A stretch of 64,000 nt of DNA from Haliclona indistincta. Taxonomy: Eukaryota > Porifera > Demospongiae > Haplosclerida > Chalinidae. Below, one piece after another: positions 20,088 through 29,599 of the stretch. Each line of letters begins with the position of its first letter. Positions within the stretch are counted from its first letter, which is position 1. The position numbers and the translations under genes are program-made. The stretch lies in NCBI GenBank assembly GCA_964017065.1, contig OZ024790.1, positions 11,853,498 through 11,917,497 on the forward strand, written 5' to 3'. The notes under the pieces were generated by a model that worked only from the letters and a program-made list of their open reading frames with translations, was not told the origin of the DNA and ran no database searches.

Positions 20088-23000
20088 CTAGTCCTCACGG
20101 AACCGAACAGGGAGTTGAATGGTTGTTCCGGTCTTGGATCGAGTCATAATAGTCCGAGTCTCTTCGGGCGTAGGAGAATCAGTGGGAGCGGGGACAGGTG
20201 TCAGATCGACTCCTAGATGACAGCGATTGCATCTCAATGTTCCACCATTAGGGGTCTTTACTACATAGGAGCGTGGTTCCTCCGACTTGGCGATCACCTT
20301 GCCTGGAACGGGTGTGTCTCCACTCTTGACCCATACTGATGTGTCATCTGGTAGAGGTGGTAGTTCCTTGACTCGGTGACGAATATCATAGGAGTCTTTC
20401 TGTTTCTTTTTGAACAGTTCCTCATCTTTGCGGGCTTTGGGAAGATACGACCAAGTAGGGACTAAGTGGTCGTTGATCTGTGGTAAGGGAGTCCTCACGT
20501 TTCTCCCCATGGATAGCTCGGCTGGACTGTGTCCACACCAGGGAAGAGGAGTAGAGCGATATGTCAGGAGTGCCAGGTCGTGATCATCAGACTGGGAGAA
20601 GAGCTGTTTAACAGTTTTGACCATTCGCTCGATGAATCCATTACTTTGTGGATAACGGGGACTGCTGGTCACCAGTTTGAATCGGTGTCTTTTTGCGAAG
20701 TCGTTCATCTCCTCCGAGGCATACTGCGGACCGTTGTCGGAGCGCAAGACTTCTGGGATTCCATGTCGTGAGAAGATAGATTTTAGGTGAGCAATGATGA
20801 CAGAGGAGGAAGTGCTTCGAGAGAGTTTCACAACTTCAGGGAAACGAGACAGATAGTCTACCACTAGAAGGTAAATCGTACCATTGAGTTCGAATAAATT
20901 GGAACCTACTACTTGCCATGGGTACTCAGGTGTTGGTGAAGAGATAAGTGGCTCTTTCCTTGGAGTAGCTACCTTTGCACATTCTGCACACTTCTCAACC
21001 CTCTGGGCGATTTCTGTCGATGATCCTGGCCACCAGACAGAGTTCTTCATTCGAAGACGACATCGGACAATCCCTTGATGACCTTGATGAATCTTATCCA
21101 ATGTTTCTTTTCTCATAGACTTGGGAACGACAATTTGAGATCCATAGAGTAACAGTTTGCTGCCAACAGAGAGGTGACCTCTCTTGTGCCAATATGGGAT
21201 AACTGCTCTGTCCATATCACTCTTCTTCTCTGGCCATCCAGTCAGGCAGTACTGTCTCACTTGCTGACAAACTGGGTCCGACTGCTGAGCAATCCGGTAG
21301 GCTTCTAGACGAAATTCTGAAGCTGGTAAGGTTGATATGATTCCCTCAATGAAAGCTTCAACCTCTTCAGGAGACTTGAATGGTGGAGGTGAGACTTCTT
21401 TGGATAAAGGGAGTGGGGCTCTTGAAAGAGTGTCCGCTGTGTACAAGAGTTTTCCTGGGACGTGTGTGATGTCGTAATTGAATCTTGCCAACCTTAGCCT
21501 AAAGCGCAGGACTCTTGGTGGTAATGACTCTAAGCACTTTGATCCAAGGAGAGGAATGAGAGGCTTGTGGTCTGATTCTATGAGGAAGTGAAGACCTAAA
21601 AGATAATCAGAGAACTTTTCACAGGCCCAGGTACTGGCAAGCGCTTCCTTTTCAATTTGAGCGTAGCGTTTTTCCGTGTCTGACATGGCTCGGGAAGCAT
21701 AAGCAACTGGCCTCCAAGTGTCTTCTACTTCTTGCAGTAGGACAGCTCCGAGTCCATGTGAAGAAGCATCAGCGGAAACTTTGGTCTTGGTCTTTGGGTT
21801 GTACAGAGCTAGAACTGTTGGACGAGATAACTCTGTCTTGATCTGGTCAAACGAGCTATCTTGATCCGGACCCCATGTCCATGCTCTCTTGGGCGACAGG
21901 AGTTCACGAAGTGGTTGGCTGATTTCAGCAATCCGTGGTGAGAATTGTCCCAGCTGATTGACCATCCCCATGAAACGGCGAAGTTCAGTAATATTCTCTG
22001 GTGGCTTCATCAGTTGGATGGCTTCCGTCTTGCTCGGGTCAGCTCGTACACCGTCCTTGTCCACGATGTGTCCCAAGAATTTGACCTGCTCTCTGTTGAA
22101 CTCACATTTGGAGGCATTGAGAGTGACTCCTGCTGATTGAAGTCTTTTCAGCGTGGCAGTCAGGTTACGATCATGTTCTTCCTGGCTAGGTCCGAATATG
22201 AGGACATCGTCCATGTGGCACAAGACACCCTCGAGGCCGTCCAAGATGGTGGACATTCGTTTCTGGAAGACCTCTGGAGCGCTGGTGATCCCAAATGGAA
22301 GCTTGTTAAAGCAATAGCGTCCAAATGGAGTCAAGAAAGTGGTAAGGAGTCGGGTATCCGATGCAAGGGGAATTTGCCAGAACCCTGAATTGGCGTCAAT
22401 TTTGCTGAACCGTTTGGCTCCGGCTAGGTGTGCGAGGGTGTTAGTCACTGTGGGTATGGGGTAGACTTCTCTGAGCACACTCTCATTCAATGGTTTTAGG
22501 TCTACACAAATGCGTAAGGAACCAGAACTCTTAGGGACTACTACCATACCAGCACACCATTCAGTTGGTTCGCTCACTTTTGAGATGACTCCAGCCTTTT
22601 CCATCTTGGTTAGTTCCTCCTTGACTCTCTCTCGTAGTGGTATAGGGACATTCCTTGGGGTGTAGATTGCGTGAGGTTTAGCGTCATCTTTCAGTCTGAC
22701 TGAGTAGGGCTCTCCCAGGTTTCCCAGTCCTTCGAACAGTGCAGGGAACTCTTGCTGGATCTCTTCTTTAGTAGAGACAATGGCGTCAACTCGTGATACC
22801 AATTGTAGAGCCATGATCGCTGGCAATCCCAGTAAATTGCGCTGCAGTCCTTGGACAACAAACACAGTTTCTTGTGATGGTTTGTCGCGATAGGACATCT
22901 TTGCCTTGAGCTCTCCCTTTACATTAAGTGGTTGCTGAGCTGGTCCATACAAGACTCTCGAGGCCTTCTTCAGCGATACGTTTGAATGTCTTGTAGACTT

Positions 23001-23126
23001 GTTCGGAAATGGCAGTGACTTCAGCACCGGTGTCCAGTTTGAACAGTACAGGTTTGTCTGCAATTTGTACTGTGGCTGACCAACTTTGCTCACAATCCGT
23101 CTGAACAATGTCCAGATAAGCTGCAT
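20088..23126 (-). CDS. pol: Gypsy Pol: end of protease, reverse transcriptase, RNase H, integrase
   Basis: The frame enters within the protease region and continues with LRNLLGLPAIMAL, then reverse transcriptase (KLPFGITSAPEVFQKRM, CHMDDVLIFG with the catalytic DD). RNase H follows (KVSADASSHGLGAVLLQE, KEALASTWACEKF, ESDHKPL) and then integrase with an HHCC zinc site (HQGHQGIVRCR, CAECAK), VVDYLSRFPE, SDNGPQYASEEM and NGFIERMVKTVK (D, D, E). No chromodomain is visible at the C-terminus. The frame is offset from gag within the shared stretch 22924-23126, so Gag-Pol needs ribosomal frameshifting there. No internal stop; the element could be competent. Confidence 0.93.
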   Translation of the reverse strand: MQLIWTLFRRIVSKVGQPQYKLQTNLYCSNWTPVLKSLPFPNKSTRHSNVSLKKASRVLYGPAQQPLNVKGELKAKMSYRDKPSQETVFVVQGLQRNLLGLPAIMALQLVSRVDAIVSTKEEIQQEFPALFEGLGNLGEPYSVRLKDDAKPHAIYTPRNVPIPLRERVKEELTKMEKAGVISKVSEPTEWCAGMVVVPKSSGSLRICVDLKPLNESVLREVYPIPTVTNTLAHLAGAKRFSKIDANSGFWQIPLASDTRLLTTFLTPFGRYCFNKLPFGITSAPEVFQKRMSTILDGLEGVLCHMDDVLIFGPSQEEHDRNLTATLKRLQSAGVTLNASKCEFNREQVKFLGHIVDKDGVRADPSKTEAIQLMKPPENITELRRFMGMVNQLGQFSPRIAEISQPLRELLSPKRAWTWGPDQDSSFDQIKTELSRPTVLALYNPKTKTKVSADASSHGLGAVLLQEVEDTWRPVAYASRAMSDTEKRYAQIEKEALASTWACEKFSDYLLGLHFLIESDHKPLIPLLGSKCLESLPPRVLRFRLRLARFNYDITHVPGKLLYTADTLSRAPLPLSKEVSPPPFKSPEEVEAFIEGIISTLPASEFRLEAYRIAQQSDPVCQQVRQYCLTGWPEKKSDMDRAVIPYWHKRGHLSVGSKLLLYGSQIVVPKSMRKETLDKIHQGHQGIVRCRLRMKNSVWWPGSSTEIAQRVEKCAECAKVATPRKEPLISSPTPEYPWQVVGSNLFELNGTIYLLVVDYLSRFPEVVKLSRSTSSSVIIAHLKSIFSRHGIPEVLRSDNGPQYASEEMNDFAKRHRFKLVTSSPRYPQSNGFIERMVKTVKQLFSQSDDHDLALLTYRSTPLPWCGHSPAELSMGRNVRTPLPQINDHLVPTWSYLPKARKDEELFKKKQKDSYDIRHRVKELPPLPDDTSVWVKSGDTPVPGKVIAKSEEPRSYVVKTPNGGTLRCNRCHLGVDLTPVPAPTDSPTPEETRTIMTRSKTGTTIQLPVRFRED

Positions 23127-23934
23127 CTAAGTTTGTCTCTGTTGCTGCTACAGTCTTGGACAGGCATTGAGATCCAAAATGACCCTTTCTGTTGCATTTG
23201 AAGCATTGTGCATCTTTAGCAGGACAGTTGTCAAAGCCTGATTGGTGATTTTTACCACATCGTTTGCATTTGACTTGCTTTGTGGGCTTCTGTCTCGAAC
23301 CTGAGGGCTTCTGTGGTTTGTCAGATTGTCTGCGGCCTCTGTGAGCTCCTCCTTTGTTGACCTCGAGCACAATGGGGTCCGCTCGGGAGTCTCCGACTTG
23401 CAATTGTTGGCGCTGCTCTTTGGCTGCTTCGCTCTGTCTCACTTTCGTCATGGCCATCTCTAGCTTCAGTTTTGGGTCCATCTGCAGCTGTGCTGCTAGT
23501 TTGGTGTCTCGGATTCCCACCACTAGACGGTCTCGGATGAGGTCCGGGGTAAGATCCGTCCCATAGTCGCATGTTTCCGCCATACGGTGGAGAACTGCAA
23601 TGTACTGCTCGACGCTTTCATCTTTCTTTTGAACTCTCCGATTGAAACAGGCTCGTTCGAAGATGACGTTTCTGCGAACTTTGAAGAAATCGTCGAAACT
23701 CTTTAGAACCGAATCGTATTTCTTCTTTTCGTCCTCTGTGATCTTTGTGGATTTTAGGACGTCCTCTGCTTCTTCCCCTAGGCAATATAGGAGAGTACAG
23801 ATCTGTCGTGCATCATCTGAAGCTGACAGTCCGGATGCGAAGCGGAATTGTTCAAAACGGGATTTCCATTTAGACCACTCGTCTGGTCTTGAAAAGTCGA
23901 ATGGTTGAAGAGGCTGTATTTGAATAGATGCCAT
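22924..23934 (-). CDS. gag: Gypsy Gag with zinc knuckles and N-terminal part of protease
   Basis: 336 codons from MASIQIQPLQPFDFS. It has a capsid-like helical region (WSKWKSRFEQFR, RACFNRRVQK), two cysteine knuckles (CKRCGKNHQSGFDNC and CFKCNRKGHFGSQC) and then the aspartic protease active site FKLDTGAEVTAI. It packages the RNA; the protease matures the polyprotein. The frame ends at 22924, about 200 bp into the pol frame. Confidence 0.9.
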   Translation of the reverse strand: MASIQIQPLQPFDFSRPDEWSKWKSRFEQFRFASGLSASDDARQICTLLYCLGEEAEDVLKSTKITEDEKKKYDSVLKSFDDFFKVRRNVIFERACFNRRVQKKDESVEQYIAVLHRMAETCDYGTDLTPDLIRDRLVVGIRDTKLAAQLQMDPKLKLEMAMTKVRQSEAAKEQRQQLQVGDSRADPIVLEVNKGGAHRGRRQSDKPQKPSGSRQKPTKQVKCKRCGKNHQSGFDNCPAKDAQCFKCNRKGHFGSQCLSKTVAATETNLDAAYLDIVQTDCEQSWSATVQIADKPVLFKLDTGAEVTAISEQVYKTFKRIAEEGLESLVWTSSATT

Positions 23935-23961
23935 CTGTGGTCGTTACCGCCGCTGCCACCA

Positions 23962-24151
23962 TGTAGTGTTAGCCGAGAACGCAGACGAGACGAGCAGTAG
24001 TATTGAACAGTATTATATGATCAACTGAATGGAACTTATTACTCAACTAGCACATGGTGATTATATACTGGTGCTAATGGTTATAATGATAATCATAAGT
24101 GATCATGTGGTATGCAATGCAAACACAACTCAACAATAAACTAATCCCACA
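23962..24151 (-). repeat. 5' LTR of Gypsy element
   Basis: 190-bp LTR at the upstream end of the minus-strand element; contains the promoter and is followed by the primer-binding position and gag. Confidence 0.93.
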
Positions 24152-24537
24152 CATAGCAACACACAGCGCTTAGCTTCAAGTCTCCTGGCGACTATAGTGT
24201 GAGTCTGGATAGCTACAAACCAAGCATCTCGTACTAAATGGATGATACCTGATGCAACCAAGCGAATAGGTTCGTCCCGTTTTACAAACAGCTCGCGCAC
24301 AAGCTGATACACCTTAGGAACCACACTAGATGTCTGTATTTGCTGTCTGAAGAGCGTATGACACTGGCAAAAGACGATGGAGTCCTCCATTACAGATAGG
24401 CGTGACGTCAAATAACACGGAAGTATCCTATTAATATACGGTTTCTTGACATTCCAAGAAATTTTGACGCATGCGCACGCAGTATGTACCAGGCTCTAAT
24501 ACGAGCCTGGTCACGAGGCTAATGCTCGACTAGAGGT

Positions 24538-24758
24538 TAGCCTCGTCCCTAGGCTCTCGATATAGAGCCTGGTACACATTGTATGCGCATGCGTTAATTA
24601 TGTCCAAATATGGCATGATCAATTGAATGGCATGATTCGGCAAATTCAACAGATTCGGTGAAAATCCTGCCTTATTTGGACATAATTAACGCATGCGCAT
24701 ACAATGTGTACCAGGCCCTCTCCTCAGCTTTGGGAGGCGGGGCCTGGGGACGAGGCTA
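24538..24758. mobile_element. Short MULE-like MITE (TAGCCTCGT family)
   Basis: Flanked by the direct repeat GACTAGAGGT (24528-24537 and 24759-24768). Termini TAGCCTCGTCCC, then GCCTGGTACACATTG and GCGCATGCGTTAATTATG in both arms. Related to the 14664-24521 element and inserted immediately next to it. Confidence 0.8.
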
Positions 24759-24768
24759 GACTAGAGGT

Positions 24769-26027
24769 ATTACCCGCTACGCCTGCAGAACTTAATCGCC
24801 GTTAGCAGCCTGCCCGTGACGTCTAACGCAAGTCTACAGGTTACACGTTACGCGTTCGTAAAACTTAACCTCTCTAATGTCCACGAAAAACGGCCGTGAC
24901 CTACAAGCCCACGGCCGCGGGCCAATATTGTTCTTACTTACGTCTACGTTATTTATGATACAAACGGCGCGCCATACATATCACGTGAGCTGAACGGTAA
25001 CGAGGCATTTACAAGCTCGGTAAATGTGCCACGATGCATTTACAAGCTTGTATACTTAGCCATGACTTAGCAAGAATGGTTTACAACTAGAGTACAGTAC
25101 AAATTAGTAAACTAGCTTGTAAACGTTTGTTGACTCTGTAAACTATGTGTTAACGCCTCATCTACAAAATTGAATACTGTTGTAAACTATACTAGAGTCA
25201 CGTTGACTTGTCCAGCTCATTAAAAATACAAACTTTCAGGTTTTCTTCAAGTGGGTGTTAAATATTTTATGAAGTGGTTGCTTAATAAGTAATATAAACA
25301 ATGAATATATTTAGGCATGCTAAAATGAGAAATAATCGCATACAAGTGTCTATTCCCTCAAACACAAACATCATTACAATACTTTTTGCAGCAGCAACAA
25401 ACAAATAGGCCATGCAAAACACAGCGACAAACACCACACACATGTTGAATTCAACTTAAAAACAACACCGCTTATTTACTAAAGCATGTCATTGTCACGT
25501 TCTTTTATTATTCTCTGTATAGTCTTGATACTCATTTCTAGTATAAAAGACAGTAGGCACGTAAATTTATGTAGTGTTTAGCCATCAACAAGTTGCATGA
25601 ACAAACATACAACATTTGGCTACTACTTGTAGCAGCTGCTGTTTGTTGTAGTGGTCCCAGTGATCGTCCTTTCTTGTGTAGTTTGTCAAAATAGTCGTAA
25701 ACGTTGTATATCACGTGTCTGTGATTTTAACCGTATCCCTCGTCCTAAAGTCGTATTTTTGCTCGTTCTGCTTGGTGTATTGGTTGCCATCTTTAACGCG
25801 TTTGCAAGTTCACGTGCTAACAACGGGAGTGGCTGAGTGGACGGTAGGCCGACCTCTAAATGGCGGCAAGTACTTGCTAAGTGTTTCTGCCCTTTGATTT
25901 CATCGTGCGCCTGTTTCTGCTACAACGTGGTTTTATCATACATCACTATACCCGCTTCAGAGTGCTTGTTTTGATGGTAAAACACCGCTGTTTATAGCTT
26001 ATAAATTAAACGAGTTATTTGAGTTGC
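24769..26027. other. gene-free interval
   Basis: No supported gene. TAGAGAGGTTAAGTTTTACG (complement of about 24857-24876) mirrors AGAGAGATTAAGTTTTTAC near 14221-14240, so the two may be outer TIR remnants enclosing all nested insertions. The rest is AT-rich with several GTAAAC/GTTTAC motifs (25010-25200). Confidence 0.35.
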
Positions 26028-26610
26028 TTAAGCCAGGAAAACCCGAACTTTTCTTTCTTGCTACCCTTTGCACAATATAATCTACAGTGTCCTGGCTATT
26101 ACTTGCCTGTTTTACAAGGAAATGGGTGTACCCACACTCCAATAGCACTTGCCGTATTTGGAACAAAATTATTTCGTACTCGGCAATCACGAGAGACCCA
26201 CATAGGGGTGGGTGGGTTGTGAGGAGGGCGTGAGGGCGTCAGGTGGCATTTTTTTGGCGCTCTGGCAAAAGGAGATGTATCTTCCTTCATCGCTCTGGCT
26301 GGTAGGGGATTTTTGCCGAAATCGTGTCCTCTCATTAAATATTCGCCCCTCTGTAACTTACAGACAGAGACCTTTTTGCAAAATCCCATACATACGTTTC
26401 TTCCTTGTGTACCAAAGTTTATGTCTGACATTTTTTGTGGGTGTGGCATGCTCAGGAAACAAACGCAACTTTTCGTCATTGGGTGGGGCTTGCTACGCCC
26501 ACAAGACGAATGGCGACTTTCTTGGGTGATCAGTGTGACTGACCAAGCCTTCAACTAACAGTAGAAACCAAAATATTCGTAATCCTGATGTTTGGGAATT
26601 CCACCCTAAA
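26028..26610 (+). repeat. Dispersed ~580-bp repeat, copy 1 (TTAA-flanked)
   Basis: Begins TTAAGCCAGGAAAACCC and ends near CCACCCTAA. A second copy in the same orientation is at 62766-63361, with TTAA at both of its ends. The open frames inside are present in both copies but differ by indels, so I do not call a gene. Confidence 0.7.
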
Positions 26611-26679
26611 TTGTCATGTCAACGTGACCCTAGTATAGCTCTTCTGGAGCTGTGATGGCAACAAACAAACACAAATAGT

Positions 26680-27667
26680 TCAGTTCGGCTCAGCATGCAG
26701 ATGGATGAACTCCTTGTGACATTCCTCAAATCCTTTCATTGCCAGTTTCTCAATGTCCTTGAGAGTTCGATCGTAAGCCATTTCTCTTGAGATTGCAATG
26801 GTTACTACGGCTTCACCGCGAGCTAGAATAGGCTCTACTCTGCTGACAACAGCACGTTGGAATTCAAGAACTGTTGTCTGATTAAGAAATCTCTCCTTCT
26901 CTTCATTATATGCCTCGACTACTTCAGTACAAATTTTGTCAAAGCATGCCACAAGCTGTTGGAGAATAGAGATGTTGAAGACATCAATGTGGTCTTGCTG
27001 TAACTGATTTAAAATTTCTCCAAAGTTTTCGCACCTGTTAAAGGTTTCATTACCGATAACAGAATAGAGAAAAGATTTTGCTTCAGACAAGTCGCACTTT
27101 TCAAGATGGCGTTTCACTGTCACGATCATACGACCAAATGAAGCTTCCAAATCCTTAAGATTGAAAACTACAGCCACATCAGCTCTGATCTTAGCTTCAA
27201 TAGCAATACGACGAGTTGCTATTGGAGAGGCAGAACCAGGAGTTGATGGCGTGATAGCTGAAGATGCAAAATAGTTAATCATTGTTTCGGATTTATGTTT
27301 TTCACAACATACCTTCTTCTTTTCTGACATCGGTAGACAACAGATAGTCGTGTTTGATCTGAGCAGCCAGGGCTAGTTGGTCAGTTTCCTCTAGTGCTAG
27401 TATCACCTCATTCCACTTAGGAACCACCTTGTTGTCAAGCCAGTACTGCAACATTTCTGTCTTGCATCGTTCCAACTCCCTCTGGCCGTATGATGACTCG
27501 ATCTTCTTCAGTGTAGGGTAAGGCACGTCTAGCTTCACTCCAAAAACAAACCAATTCTCCAACGTCTTCAGTGCCGTCAACAGCTGTTGAAGTGTAGGAG
27601 TACCTGCAAATCAAGAACACTAAGTGTTTGTAGCTTTGTGAACGCTCTGAAACTCACGGTCAGACAT
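26680..27667 (-). CDS. Death-domain protein with C-terminal helical region
   Basis: Three exons: 27667-27658 (MSD), 27603-27313, 27257-26680, joined in frame with clean GT/AG sites; about 293 residues. Exon 2 is a Death-fold domain (LKTLENWFVFGVKLDVPYPT...CKTEMLQYWLDNKVVPKWNE...LALAAQIKHDYL), the form common in sponge and cnidarian signalling proteins. Exon 3 is a predominantly helical region (FGRMIVTVKRHLE, LNQLQQDHIDVFNISILQQL, YNEEKERFLNQTTVLEF) that I cannot name. Such proteins act as homotypic adaptors in the cytoplasm in apoptosis or immunity; here that is inference. The start is the only ATG that joins in phase to the acceptor at 27603. No catalytic domain present. Confidence 0.82.
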
Positions 27668-27738
27668 TTTCAGGGATGGCACATAGAAGAGAAGAGGCGT
27701 TGTCTGAGGACGAGATTACTAGCTCGTACTAGTACTAG

Positions 27739-27857
27739 TTAAACAACGGTCCGAGGGCAGTATGGAATATACACGAGGGCAATCCAATAAGAGCCCGAGG
27801 GGTCTAATTGGATTGCACGAGTGGATATTCCATACTGCCCGAGGGACCGTTGTTTAA
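27739..27857. mobile_element. Short TTAA-ended palindrome upstream of Death-domain gene
   Basis: TTAAACAACGGTCC at 27739 is mirrored by GGACCGTTGTTTAA ending 27857, with GAGGGCAGTATGGAATAT arms. About 120 bp, 72 bp upstream of the gene's start codon, so it probably lies in its promoter. Confidence 0.75.
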
Positions 27858-28910
27858 CATGTTTGTATCCCACCTCGTGGGCGTATCCCACGTGCATTGT
27901 ACTGTTTTTAGTATCGCTTGTGCTATTTTTAGTATCACACGTGCTATAGTAGCGATATCAAAGAAAATTTTATTTTCACTAGAACTAATCTAACACTACG
28001 AACGTTTGAAAGAGCTAGTTGAAAGCTTCAAAATGGTATACGATGATGTATAGTTGCGTTACTGCAACATAGAATAAATCGCGCGAACAATGGCCTAGGA
28101 ATCTCCGAAACTTCCTGTGTAAATCAACGTGACGTCATGGCACGCCCATTTAATTACGTACACTTATGGCCCCTTCGTGGATAACTAGTGCTGCGCTAAG
28201 CATACGATACAGGCAGCCAACTTTTTTCTGCTGAGAGAGTATACCTACTAGCATCCTTGTGACCCGCAACAGAAGAACTAACAGCTTGTTTGTCTGACCT
28301 TCGATGCATGCAAACTAAACAAGCCGATGGAGGAAAATATACCAGGTTTACCTAAATACAATAGATTCCACAAAGAAACTTTGCTAAAATTTAGGCATAA
28401 CGTATTTACTTGTCCTGGGAATGGCAAAATCAGCGCTATAGTGGCTGCTAGAGAAGCGACCGTACATTTTCAAAAGTATTACGAGTATTTGACAACGATA
28501 TTGCACATGCAGATATTAATTCTAAAACGCATGATTTTATACAAAGAAACTGTAACAAAATTCAGCTTTAGCATGTTAAATTGCCCTGTGAACGATCAAA
28601 CAGCGTATATGTTGTTCACTGGAGACGCGGTAGCTGTGTGCCATCGACTTAATTAGTGTACACGGAGAAAACATTCTCAAAAATATACGGTTTCTGACAT
28701 CGCTAGCTATAGTAAAGAATTTGCTATGATAGTTATTCATTGCAGCTTTATCCACTAGCATAAGGAATCTTAAGCGGTATATAAAGCGCACGCAATAGTG
28801 CTCTGTACCTTCCGGTGTAACGGAGATATGTGCTTCCCCTGATTTTCTGTTCCCCCGAACAGATATCTCCAGCCACGCCCTCGGAGATATGTGTTCCCCC
28901 TGATGAATTA
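27858..28910. other. gene-free interval
   Basis: A 110-codon plus frame (28327-28656) has no recognisable motif. GGAGATATGTG repeats twice (28821 and 28882). I see nothing else. Confidence 0.35.
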
Positions 28911-29095
28911 CAGCGCTTTGAATCGATCTTGCAACGCCACAGTCAAAGCGGAAGTATCACGTTTTCTTACGTTGACCAATCAAACACGCGCTTCAATTCT
29001 CTGATGCCAGGTCCTCACGTGACCAGCCGTGTTTGATTGGTCAACGTATTACTTCCGCTTTGACTGTGGCGTTGCAAGATCTATTCAAAGTGCTG
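28911..29095. mobile_element. Foldback MITE
   Basis: Arms 28911-28988 and 29029-29095 are inverted copies (CAGCGCTTTGAATCGATCTT..., GACCAATCAAACACG) with a ~40-bp loop. No coding capacity. Confidence 0.7.
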
Positions 29096-29599
29096 TAAAA
29101 CGCAGTGTTATGTGGTCCCAGCAAATTAGCACGCGCGCGCGAATTGCTCGTCTTCAACTGGTAAGCTATTTTTATCAGGACAAGTGTAGTTCTCTTCCTT
29201 CATCGATATGGCCATTGCAAGGTCAAGGAATTGTAAGTGCTCTGAATAAAGCATGTATGGAATTTTTTATAGCCAGATGAAATCTACCAGTATTTATCAA
29301 CTCTGTGCAAATACGCAGTCAAGGGTGATGTCCACAATTTTGCCCAACTATTACTGCAAGAGACATTCTCTGGCACGAAGTAAGATTTACATTATAATAA
29401 TAGCTATGTTTATTCAAATAATAATAAATTATTATGACCTTTTAATAAGCAACGATTACTATCATCAGTGGCCAGTTCAGGAGGAAGCACTGGCTGCTTA
29501 TGAAAAACATGAGCTACCTAGCTGCAGTCTTTTTTTTTTATACAATACACACACATGATAGCTAAAAGCTAATGTAAGATGTGTGGAGAGAGAAAAAAA

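Larger units (their letters stand above)
19862..24151 (-). mobile_element. Ty3/Gypsy LTR retrotransposon, apparently complete
   Basis: Two ~190-bp LTRs, 5-bp duplication CATAG at 19857-19861 and 24152-24156, gag and pol in overlapping frames. Read on minus, the sequence after the 5' LTR is TGGTGGCAGCGG (primer-binding-site position) and before the 3' LTR there is a purine tract TTGGGGGAGA. No env. Confidence 0.93.
14664..24521. mobile_element. MULE-like TIR element (about 1.3 kb originally) expanded by nested insertions
   Basis: The 9-bp duplication ATGCTCGAC flanks it at 14655-14663 and 24522-24530. Termini read TAGCCTCGTGACCAGGCTC at both ends, include the internal palindrome CCAGGCTC-GAGCCTGG, and continue through GGTACATACTGC and GCGCATGCGTC. 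The continuation of the left TIR is found at 19012 onward because a LINE was inserted at GGTACA. Removing the LINE and Gypsy leaves about 1.3 kb, about half of which is a further TIR insertion (19130-19789). A minus-strand frame of about 97 codons beginning MEDSIVFCQC (24382) is also interrupted by the Gypsy insertion; I do not recognise it. Confidence 0.75.

Noticed and set aside
24130..24411. 93-codon minus frame
   Set aside because: Its last codons run into the Gypsy LTR; the part outside is a remnant of the invaded element and matches nothing I know.
28327..28656. 110-codon plus frame starting MEENIPGLPKYNRF
   Set aside because: No motif and no splice continuity that I could see; AT-rich surroundings.
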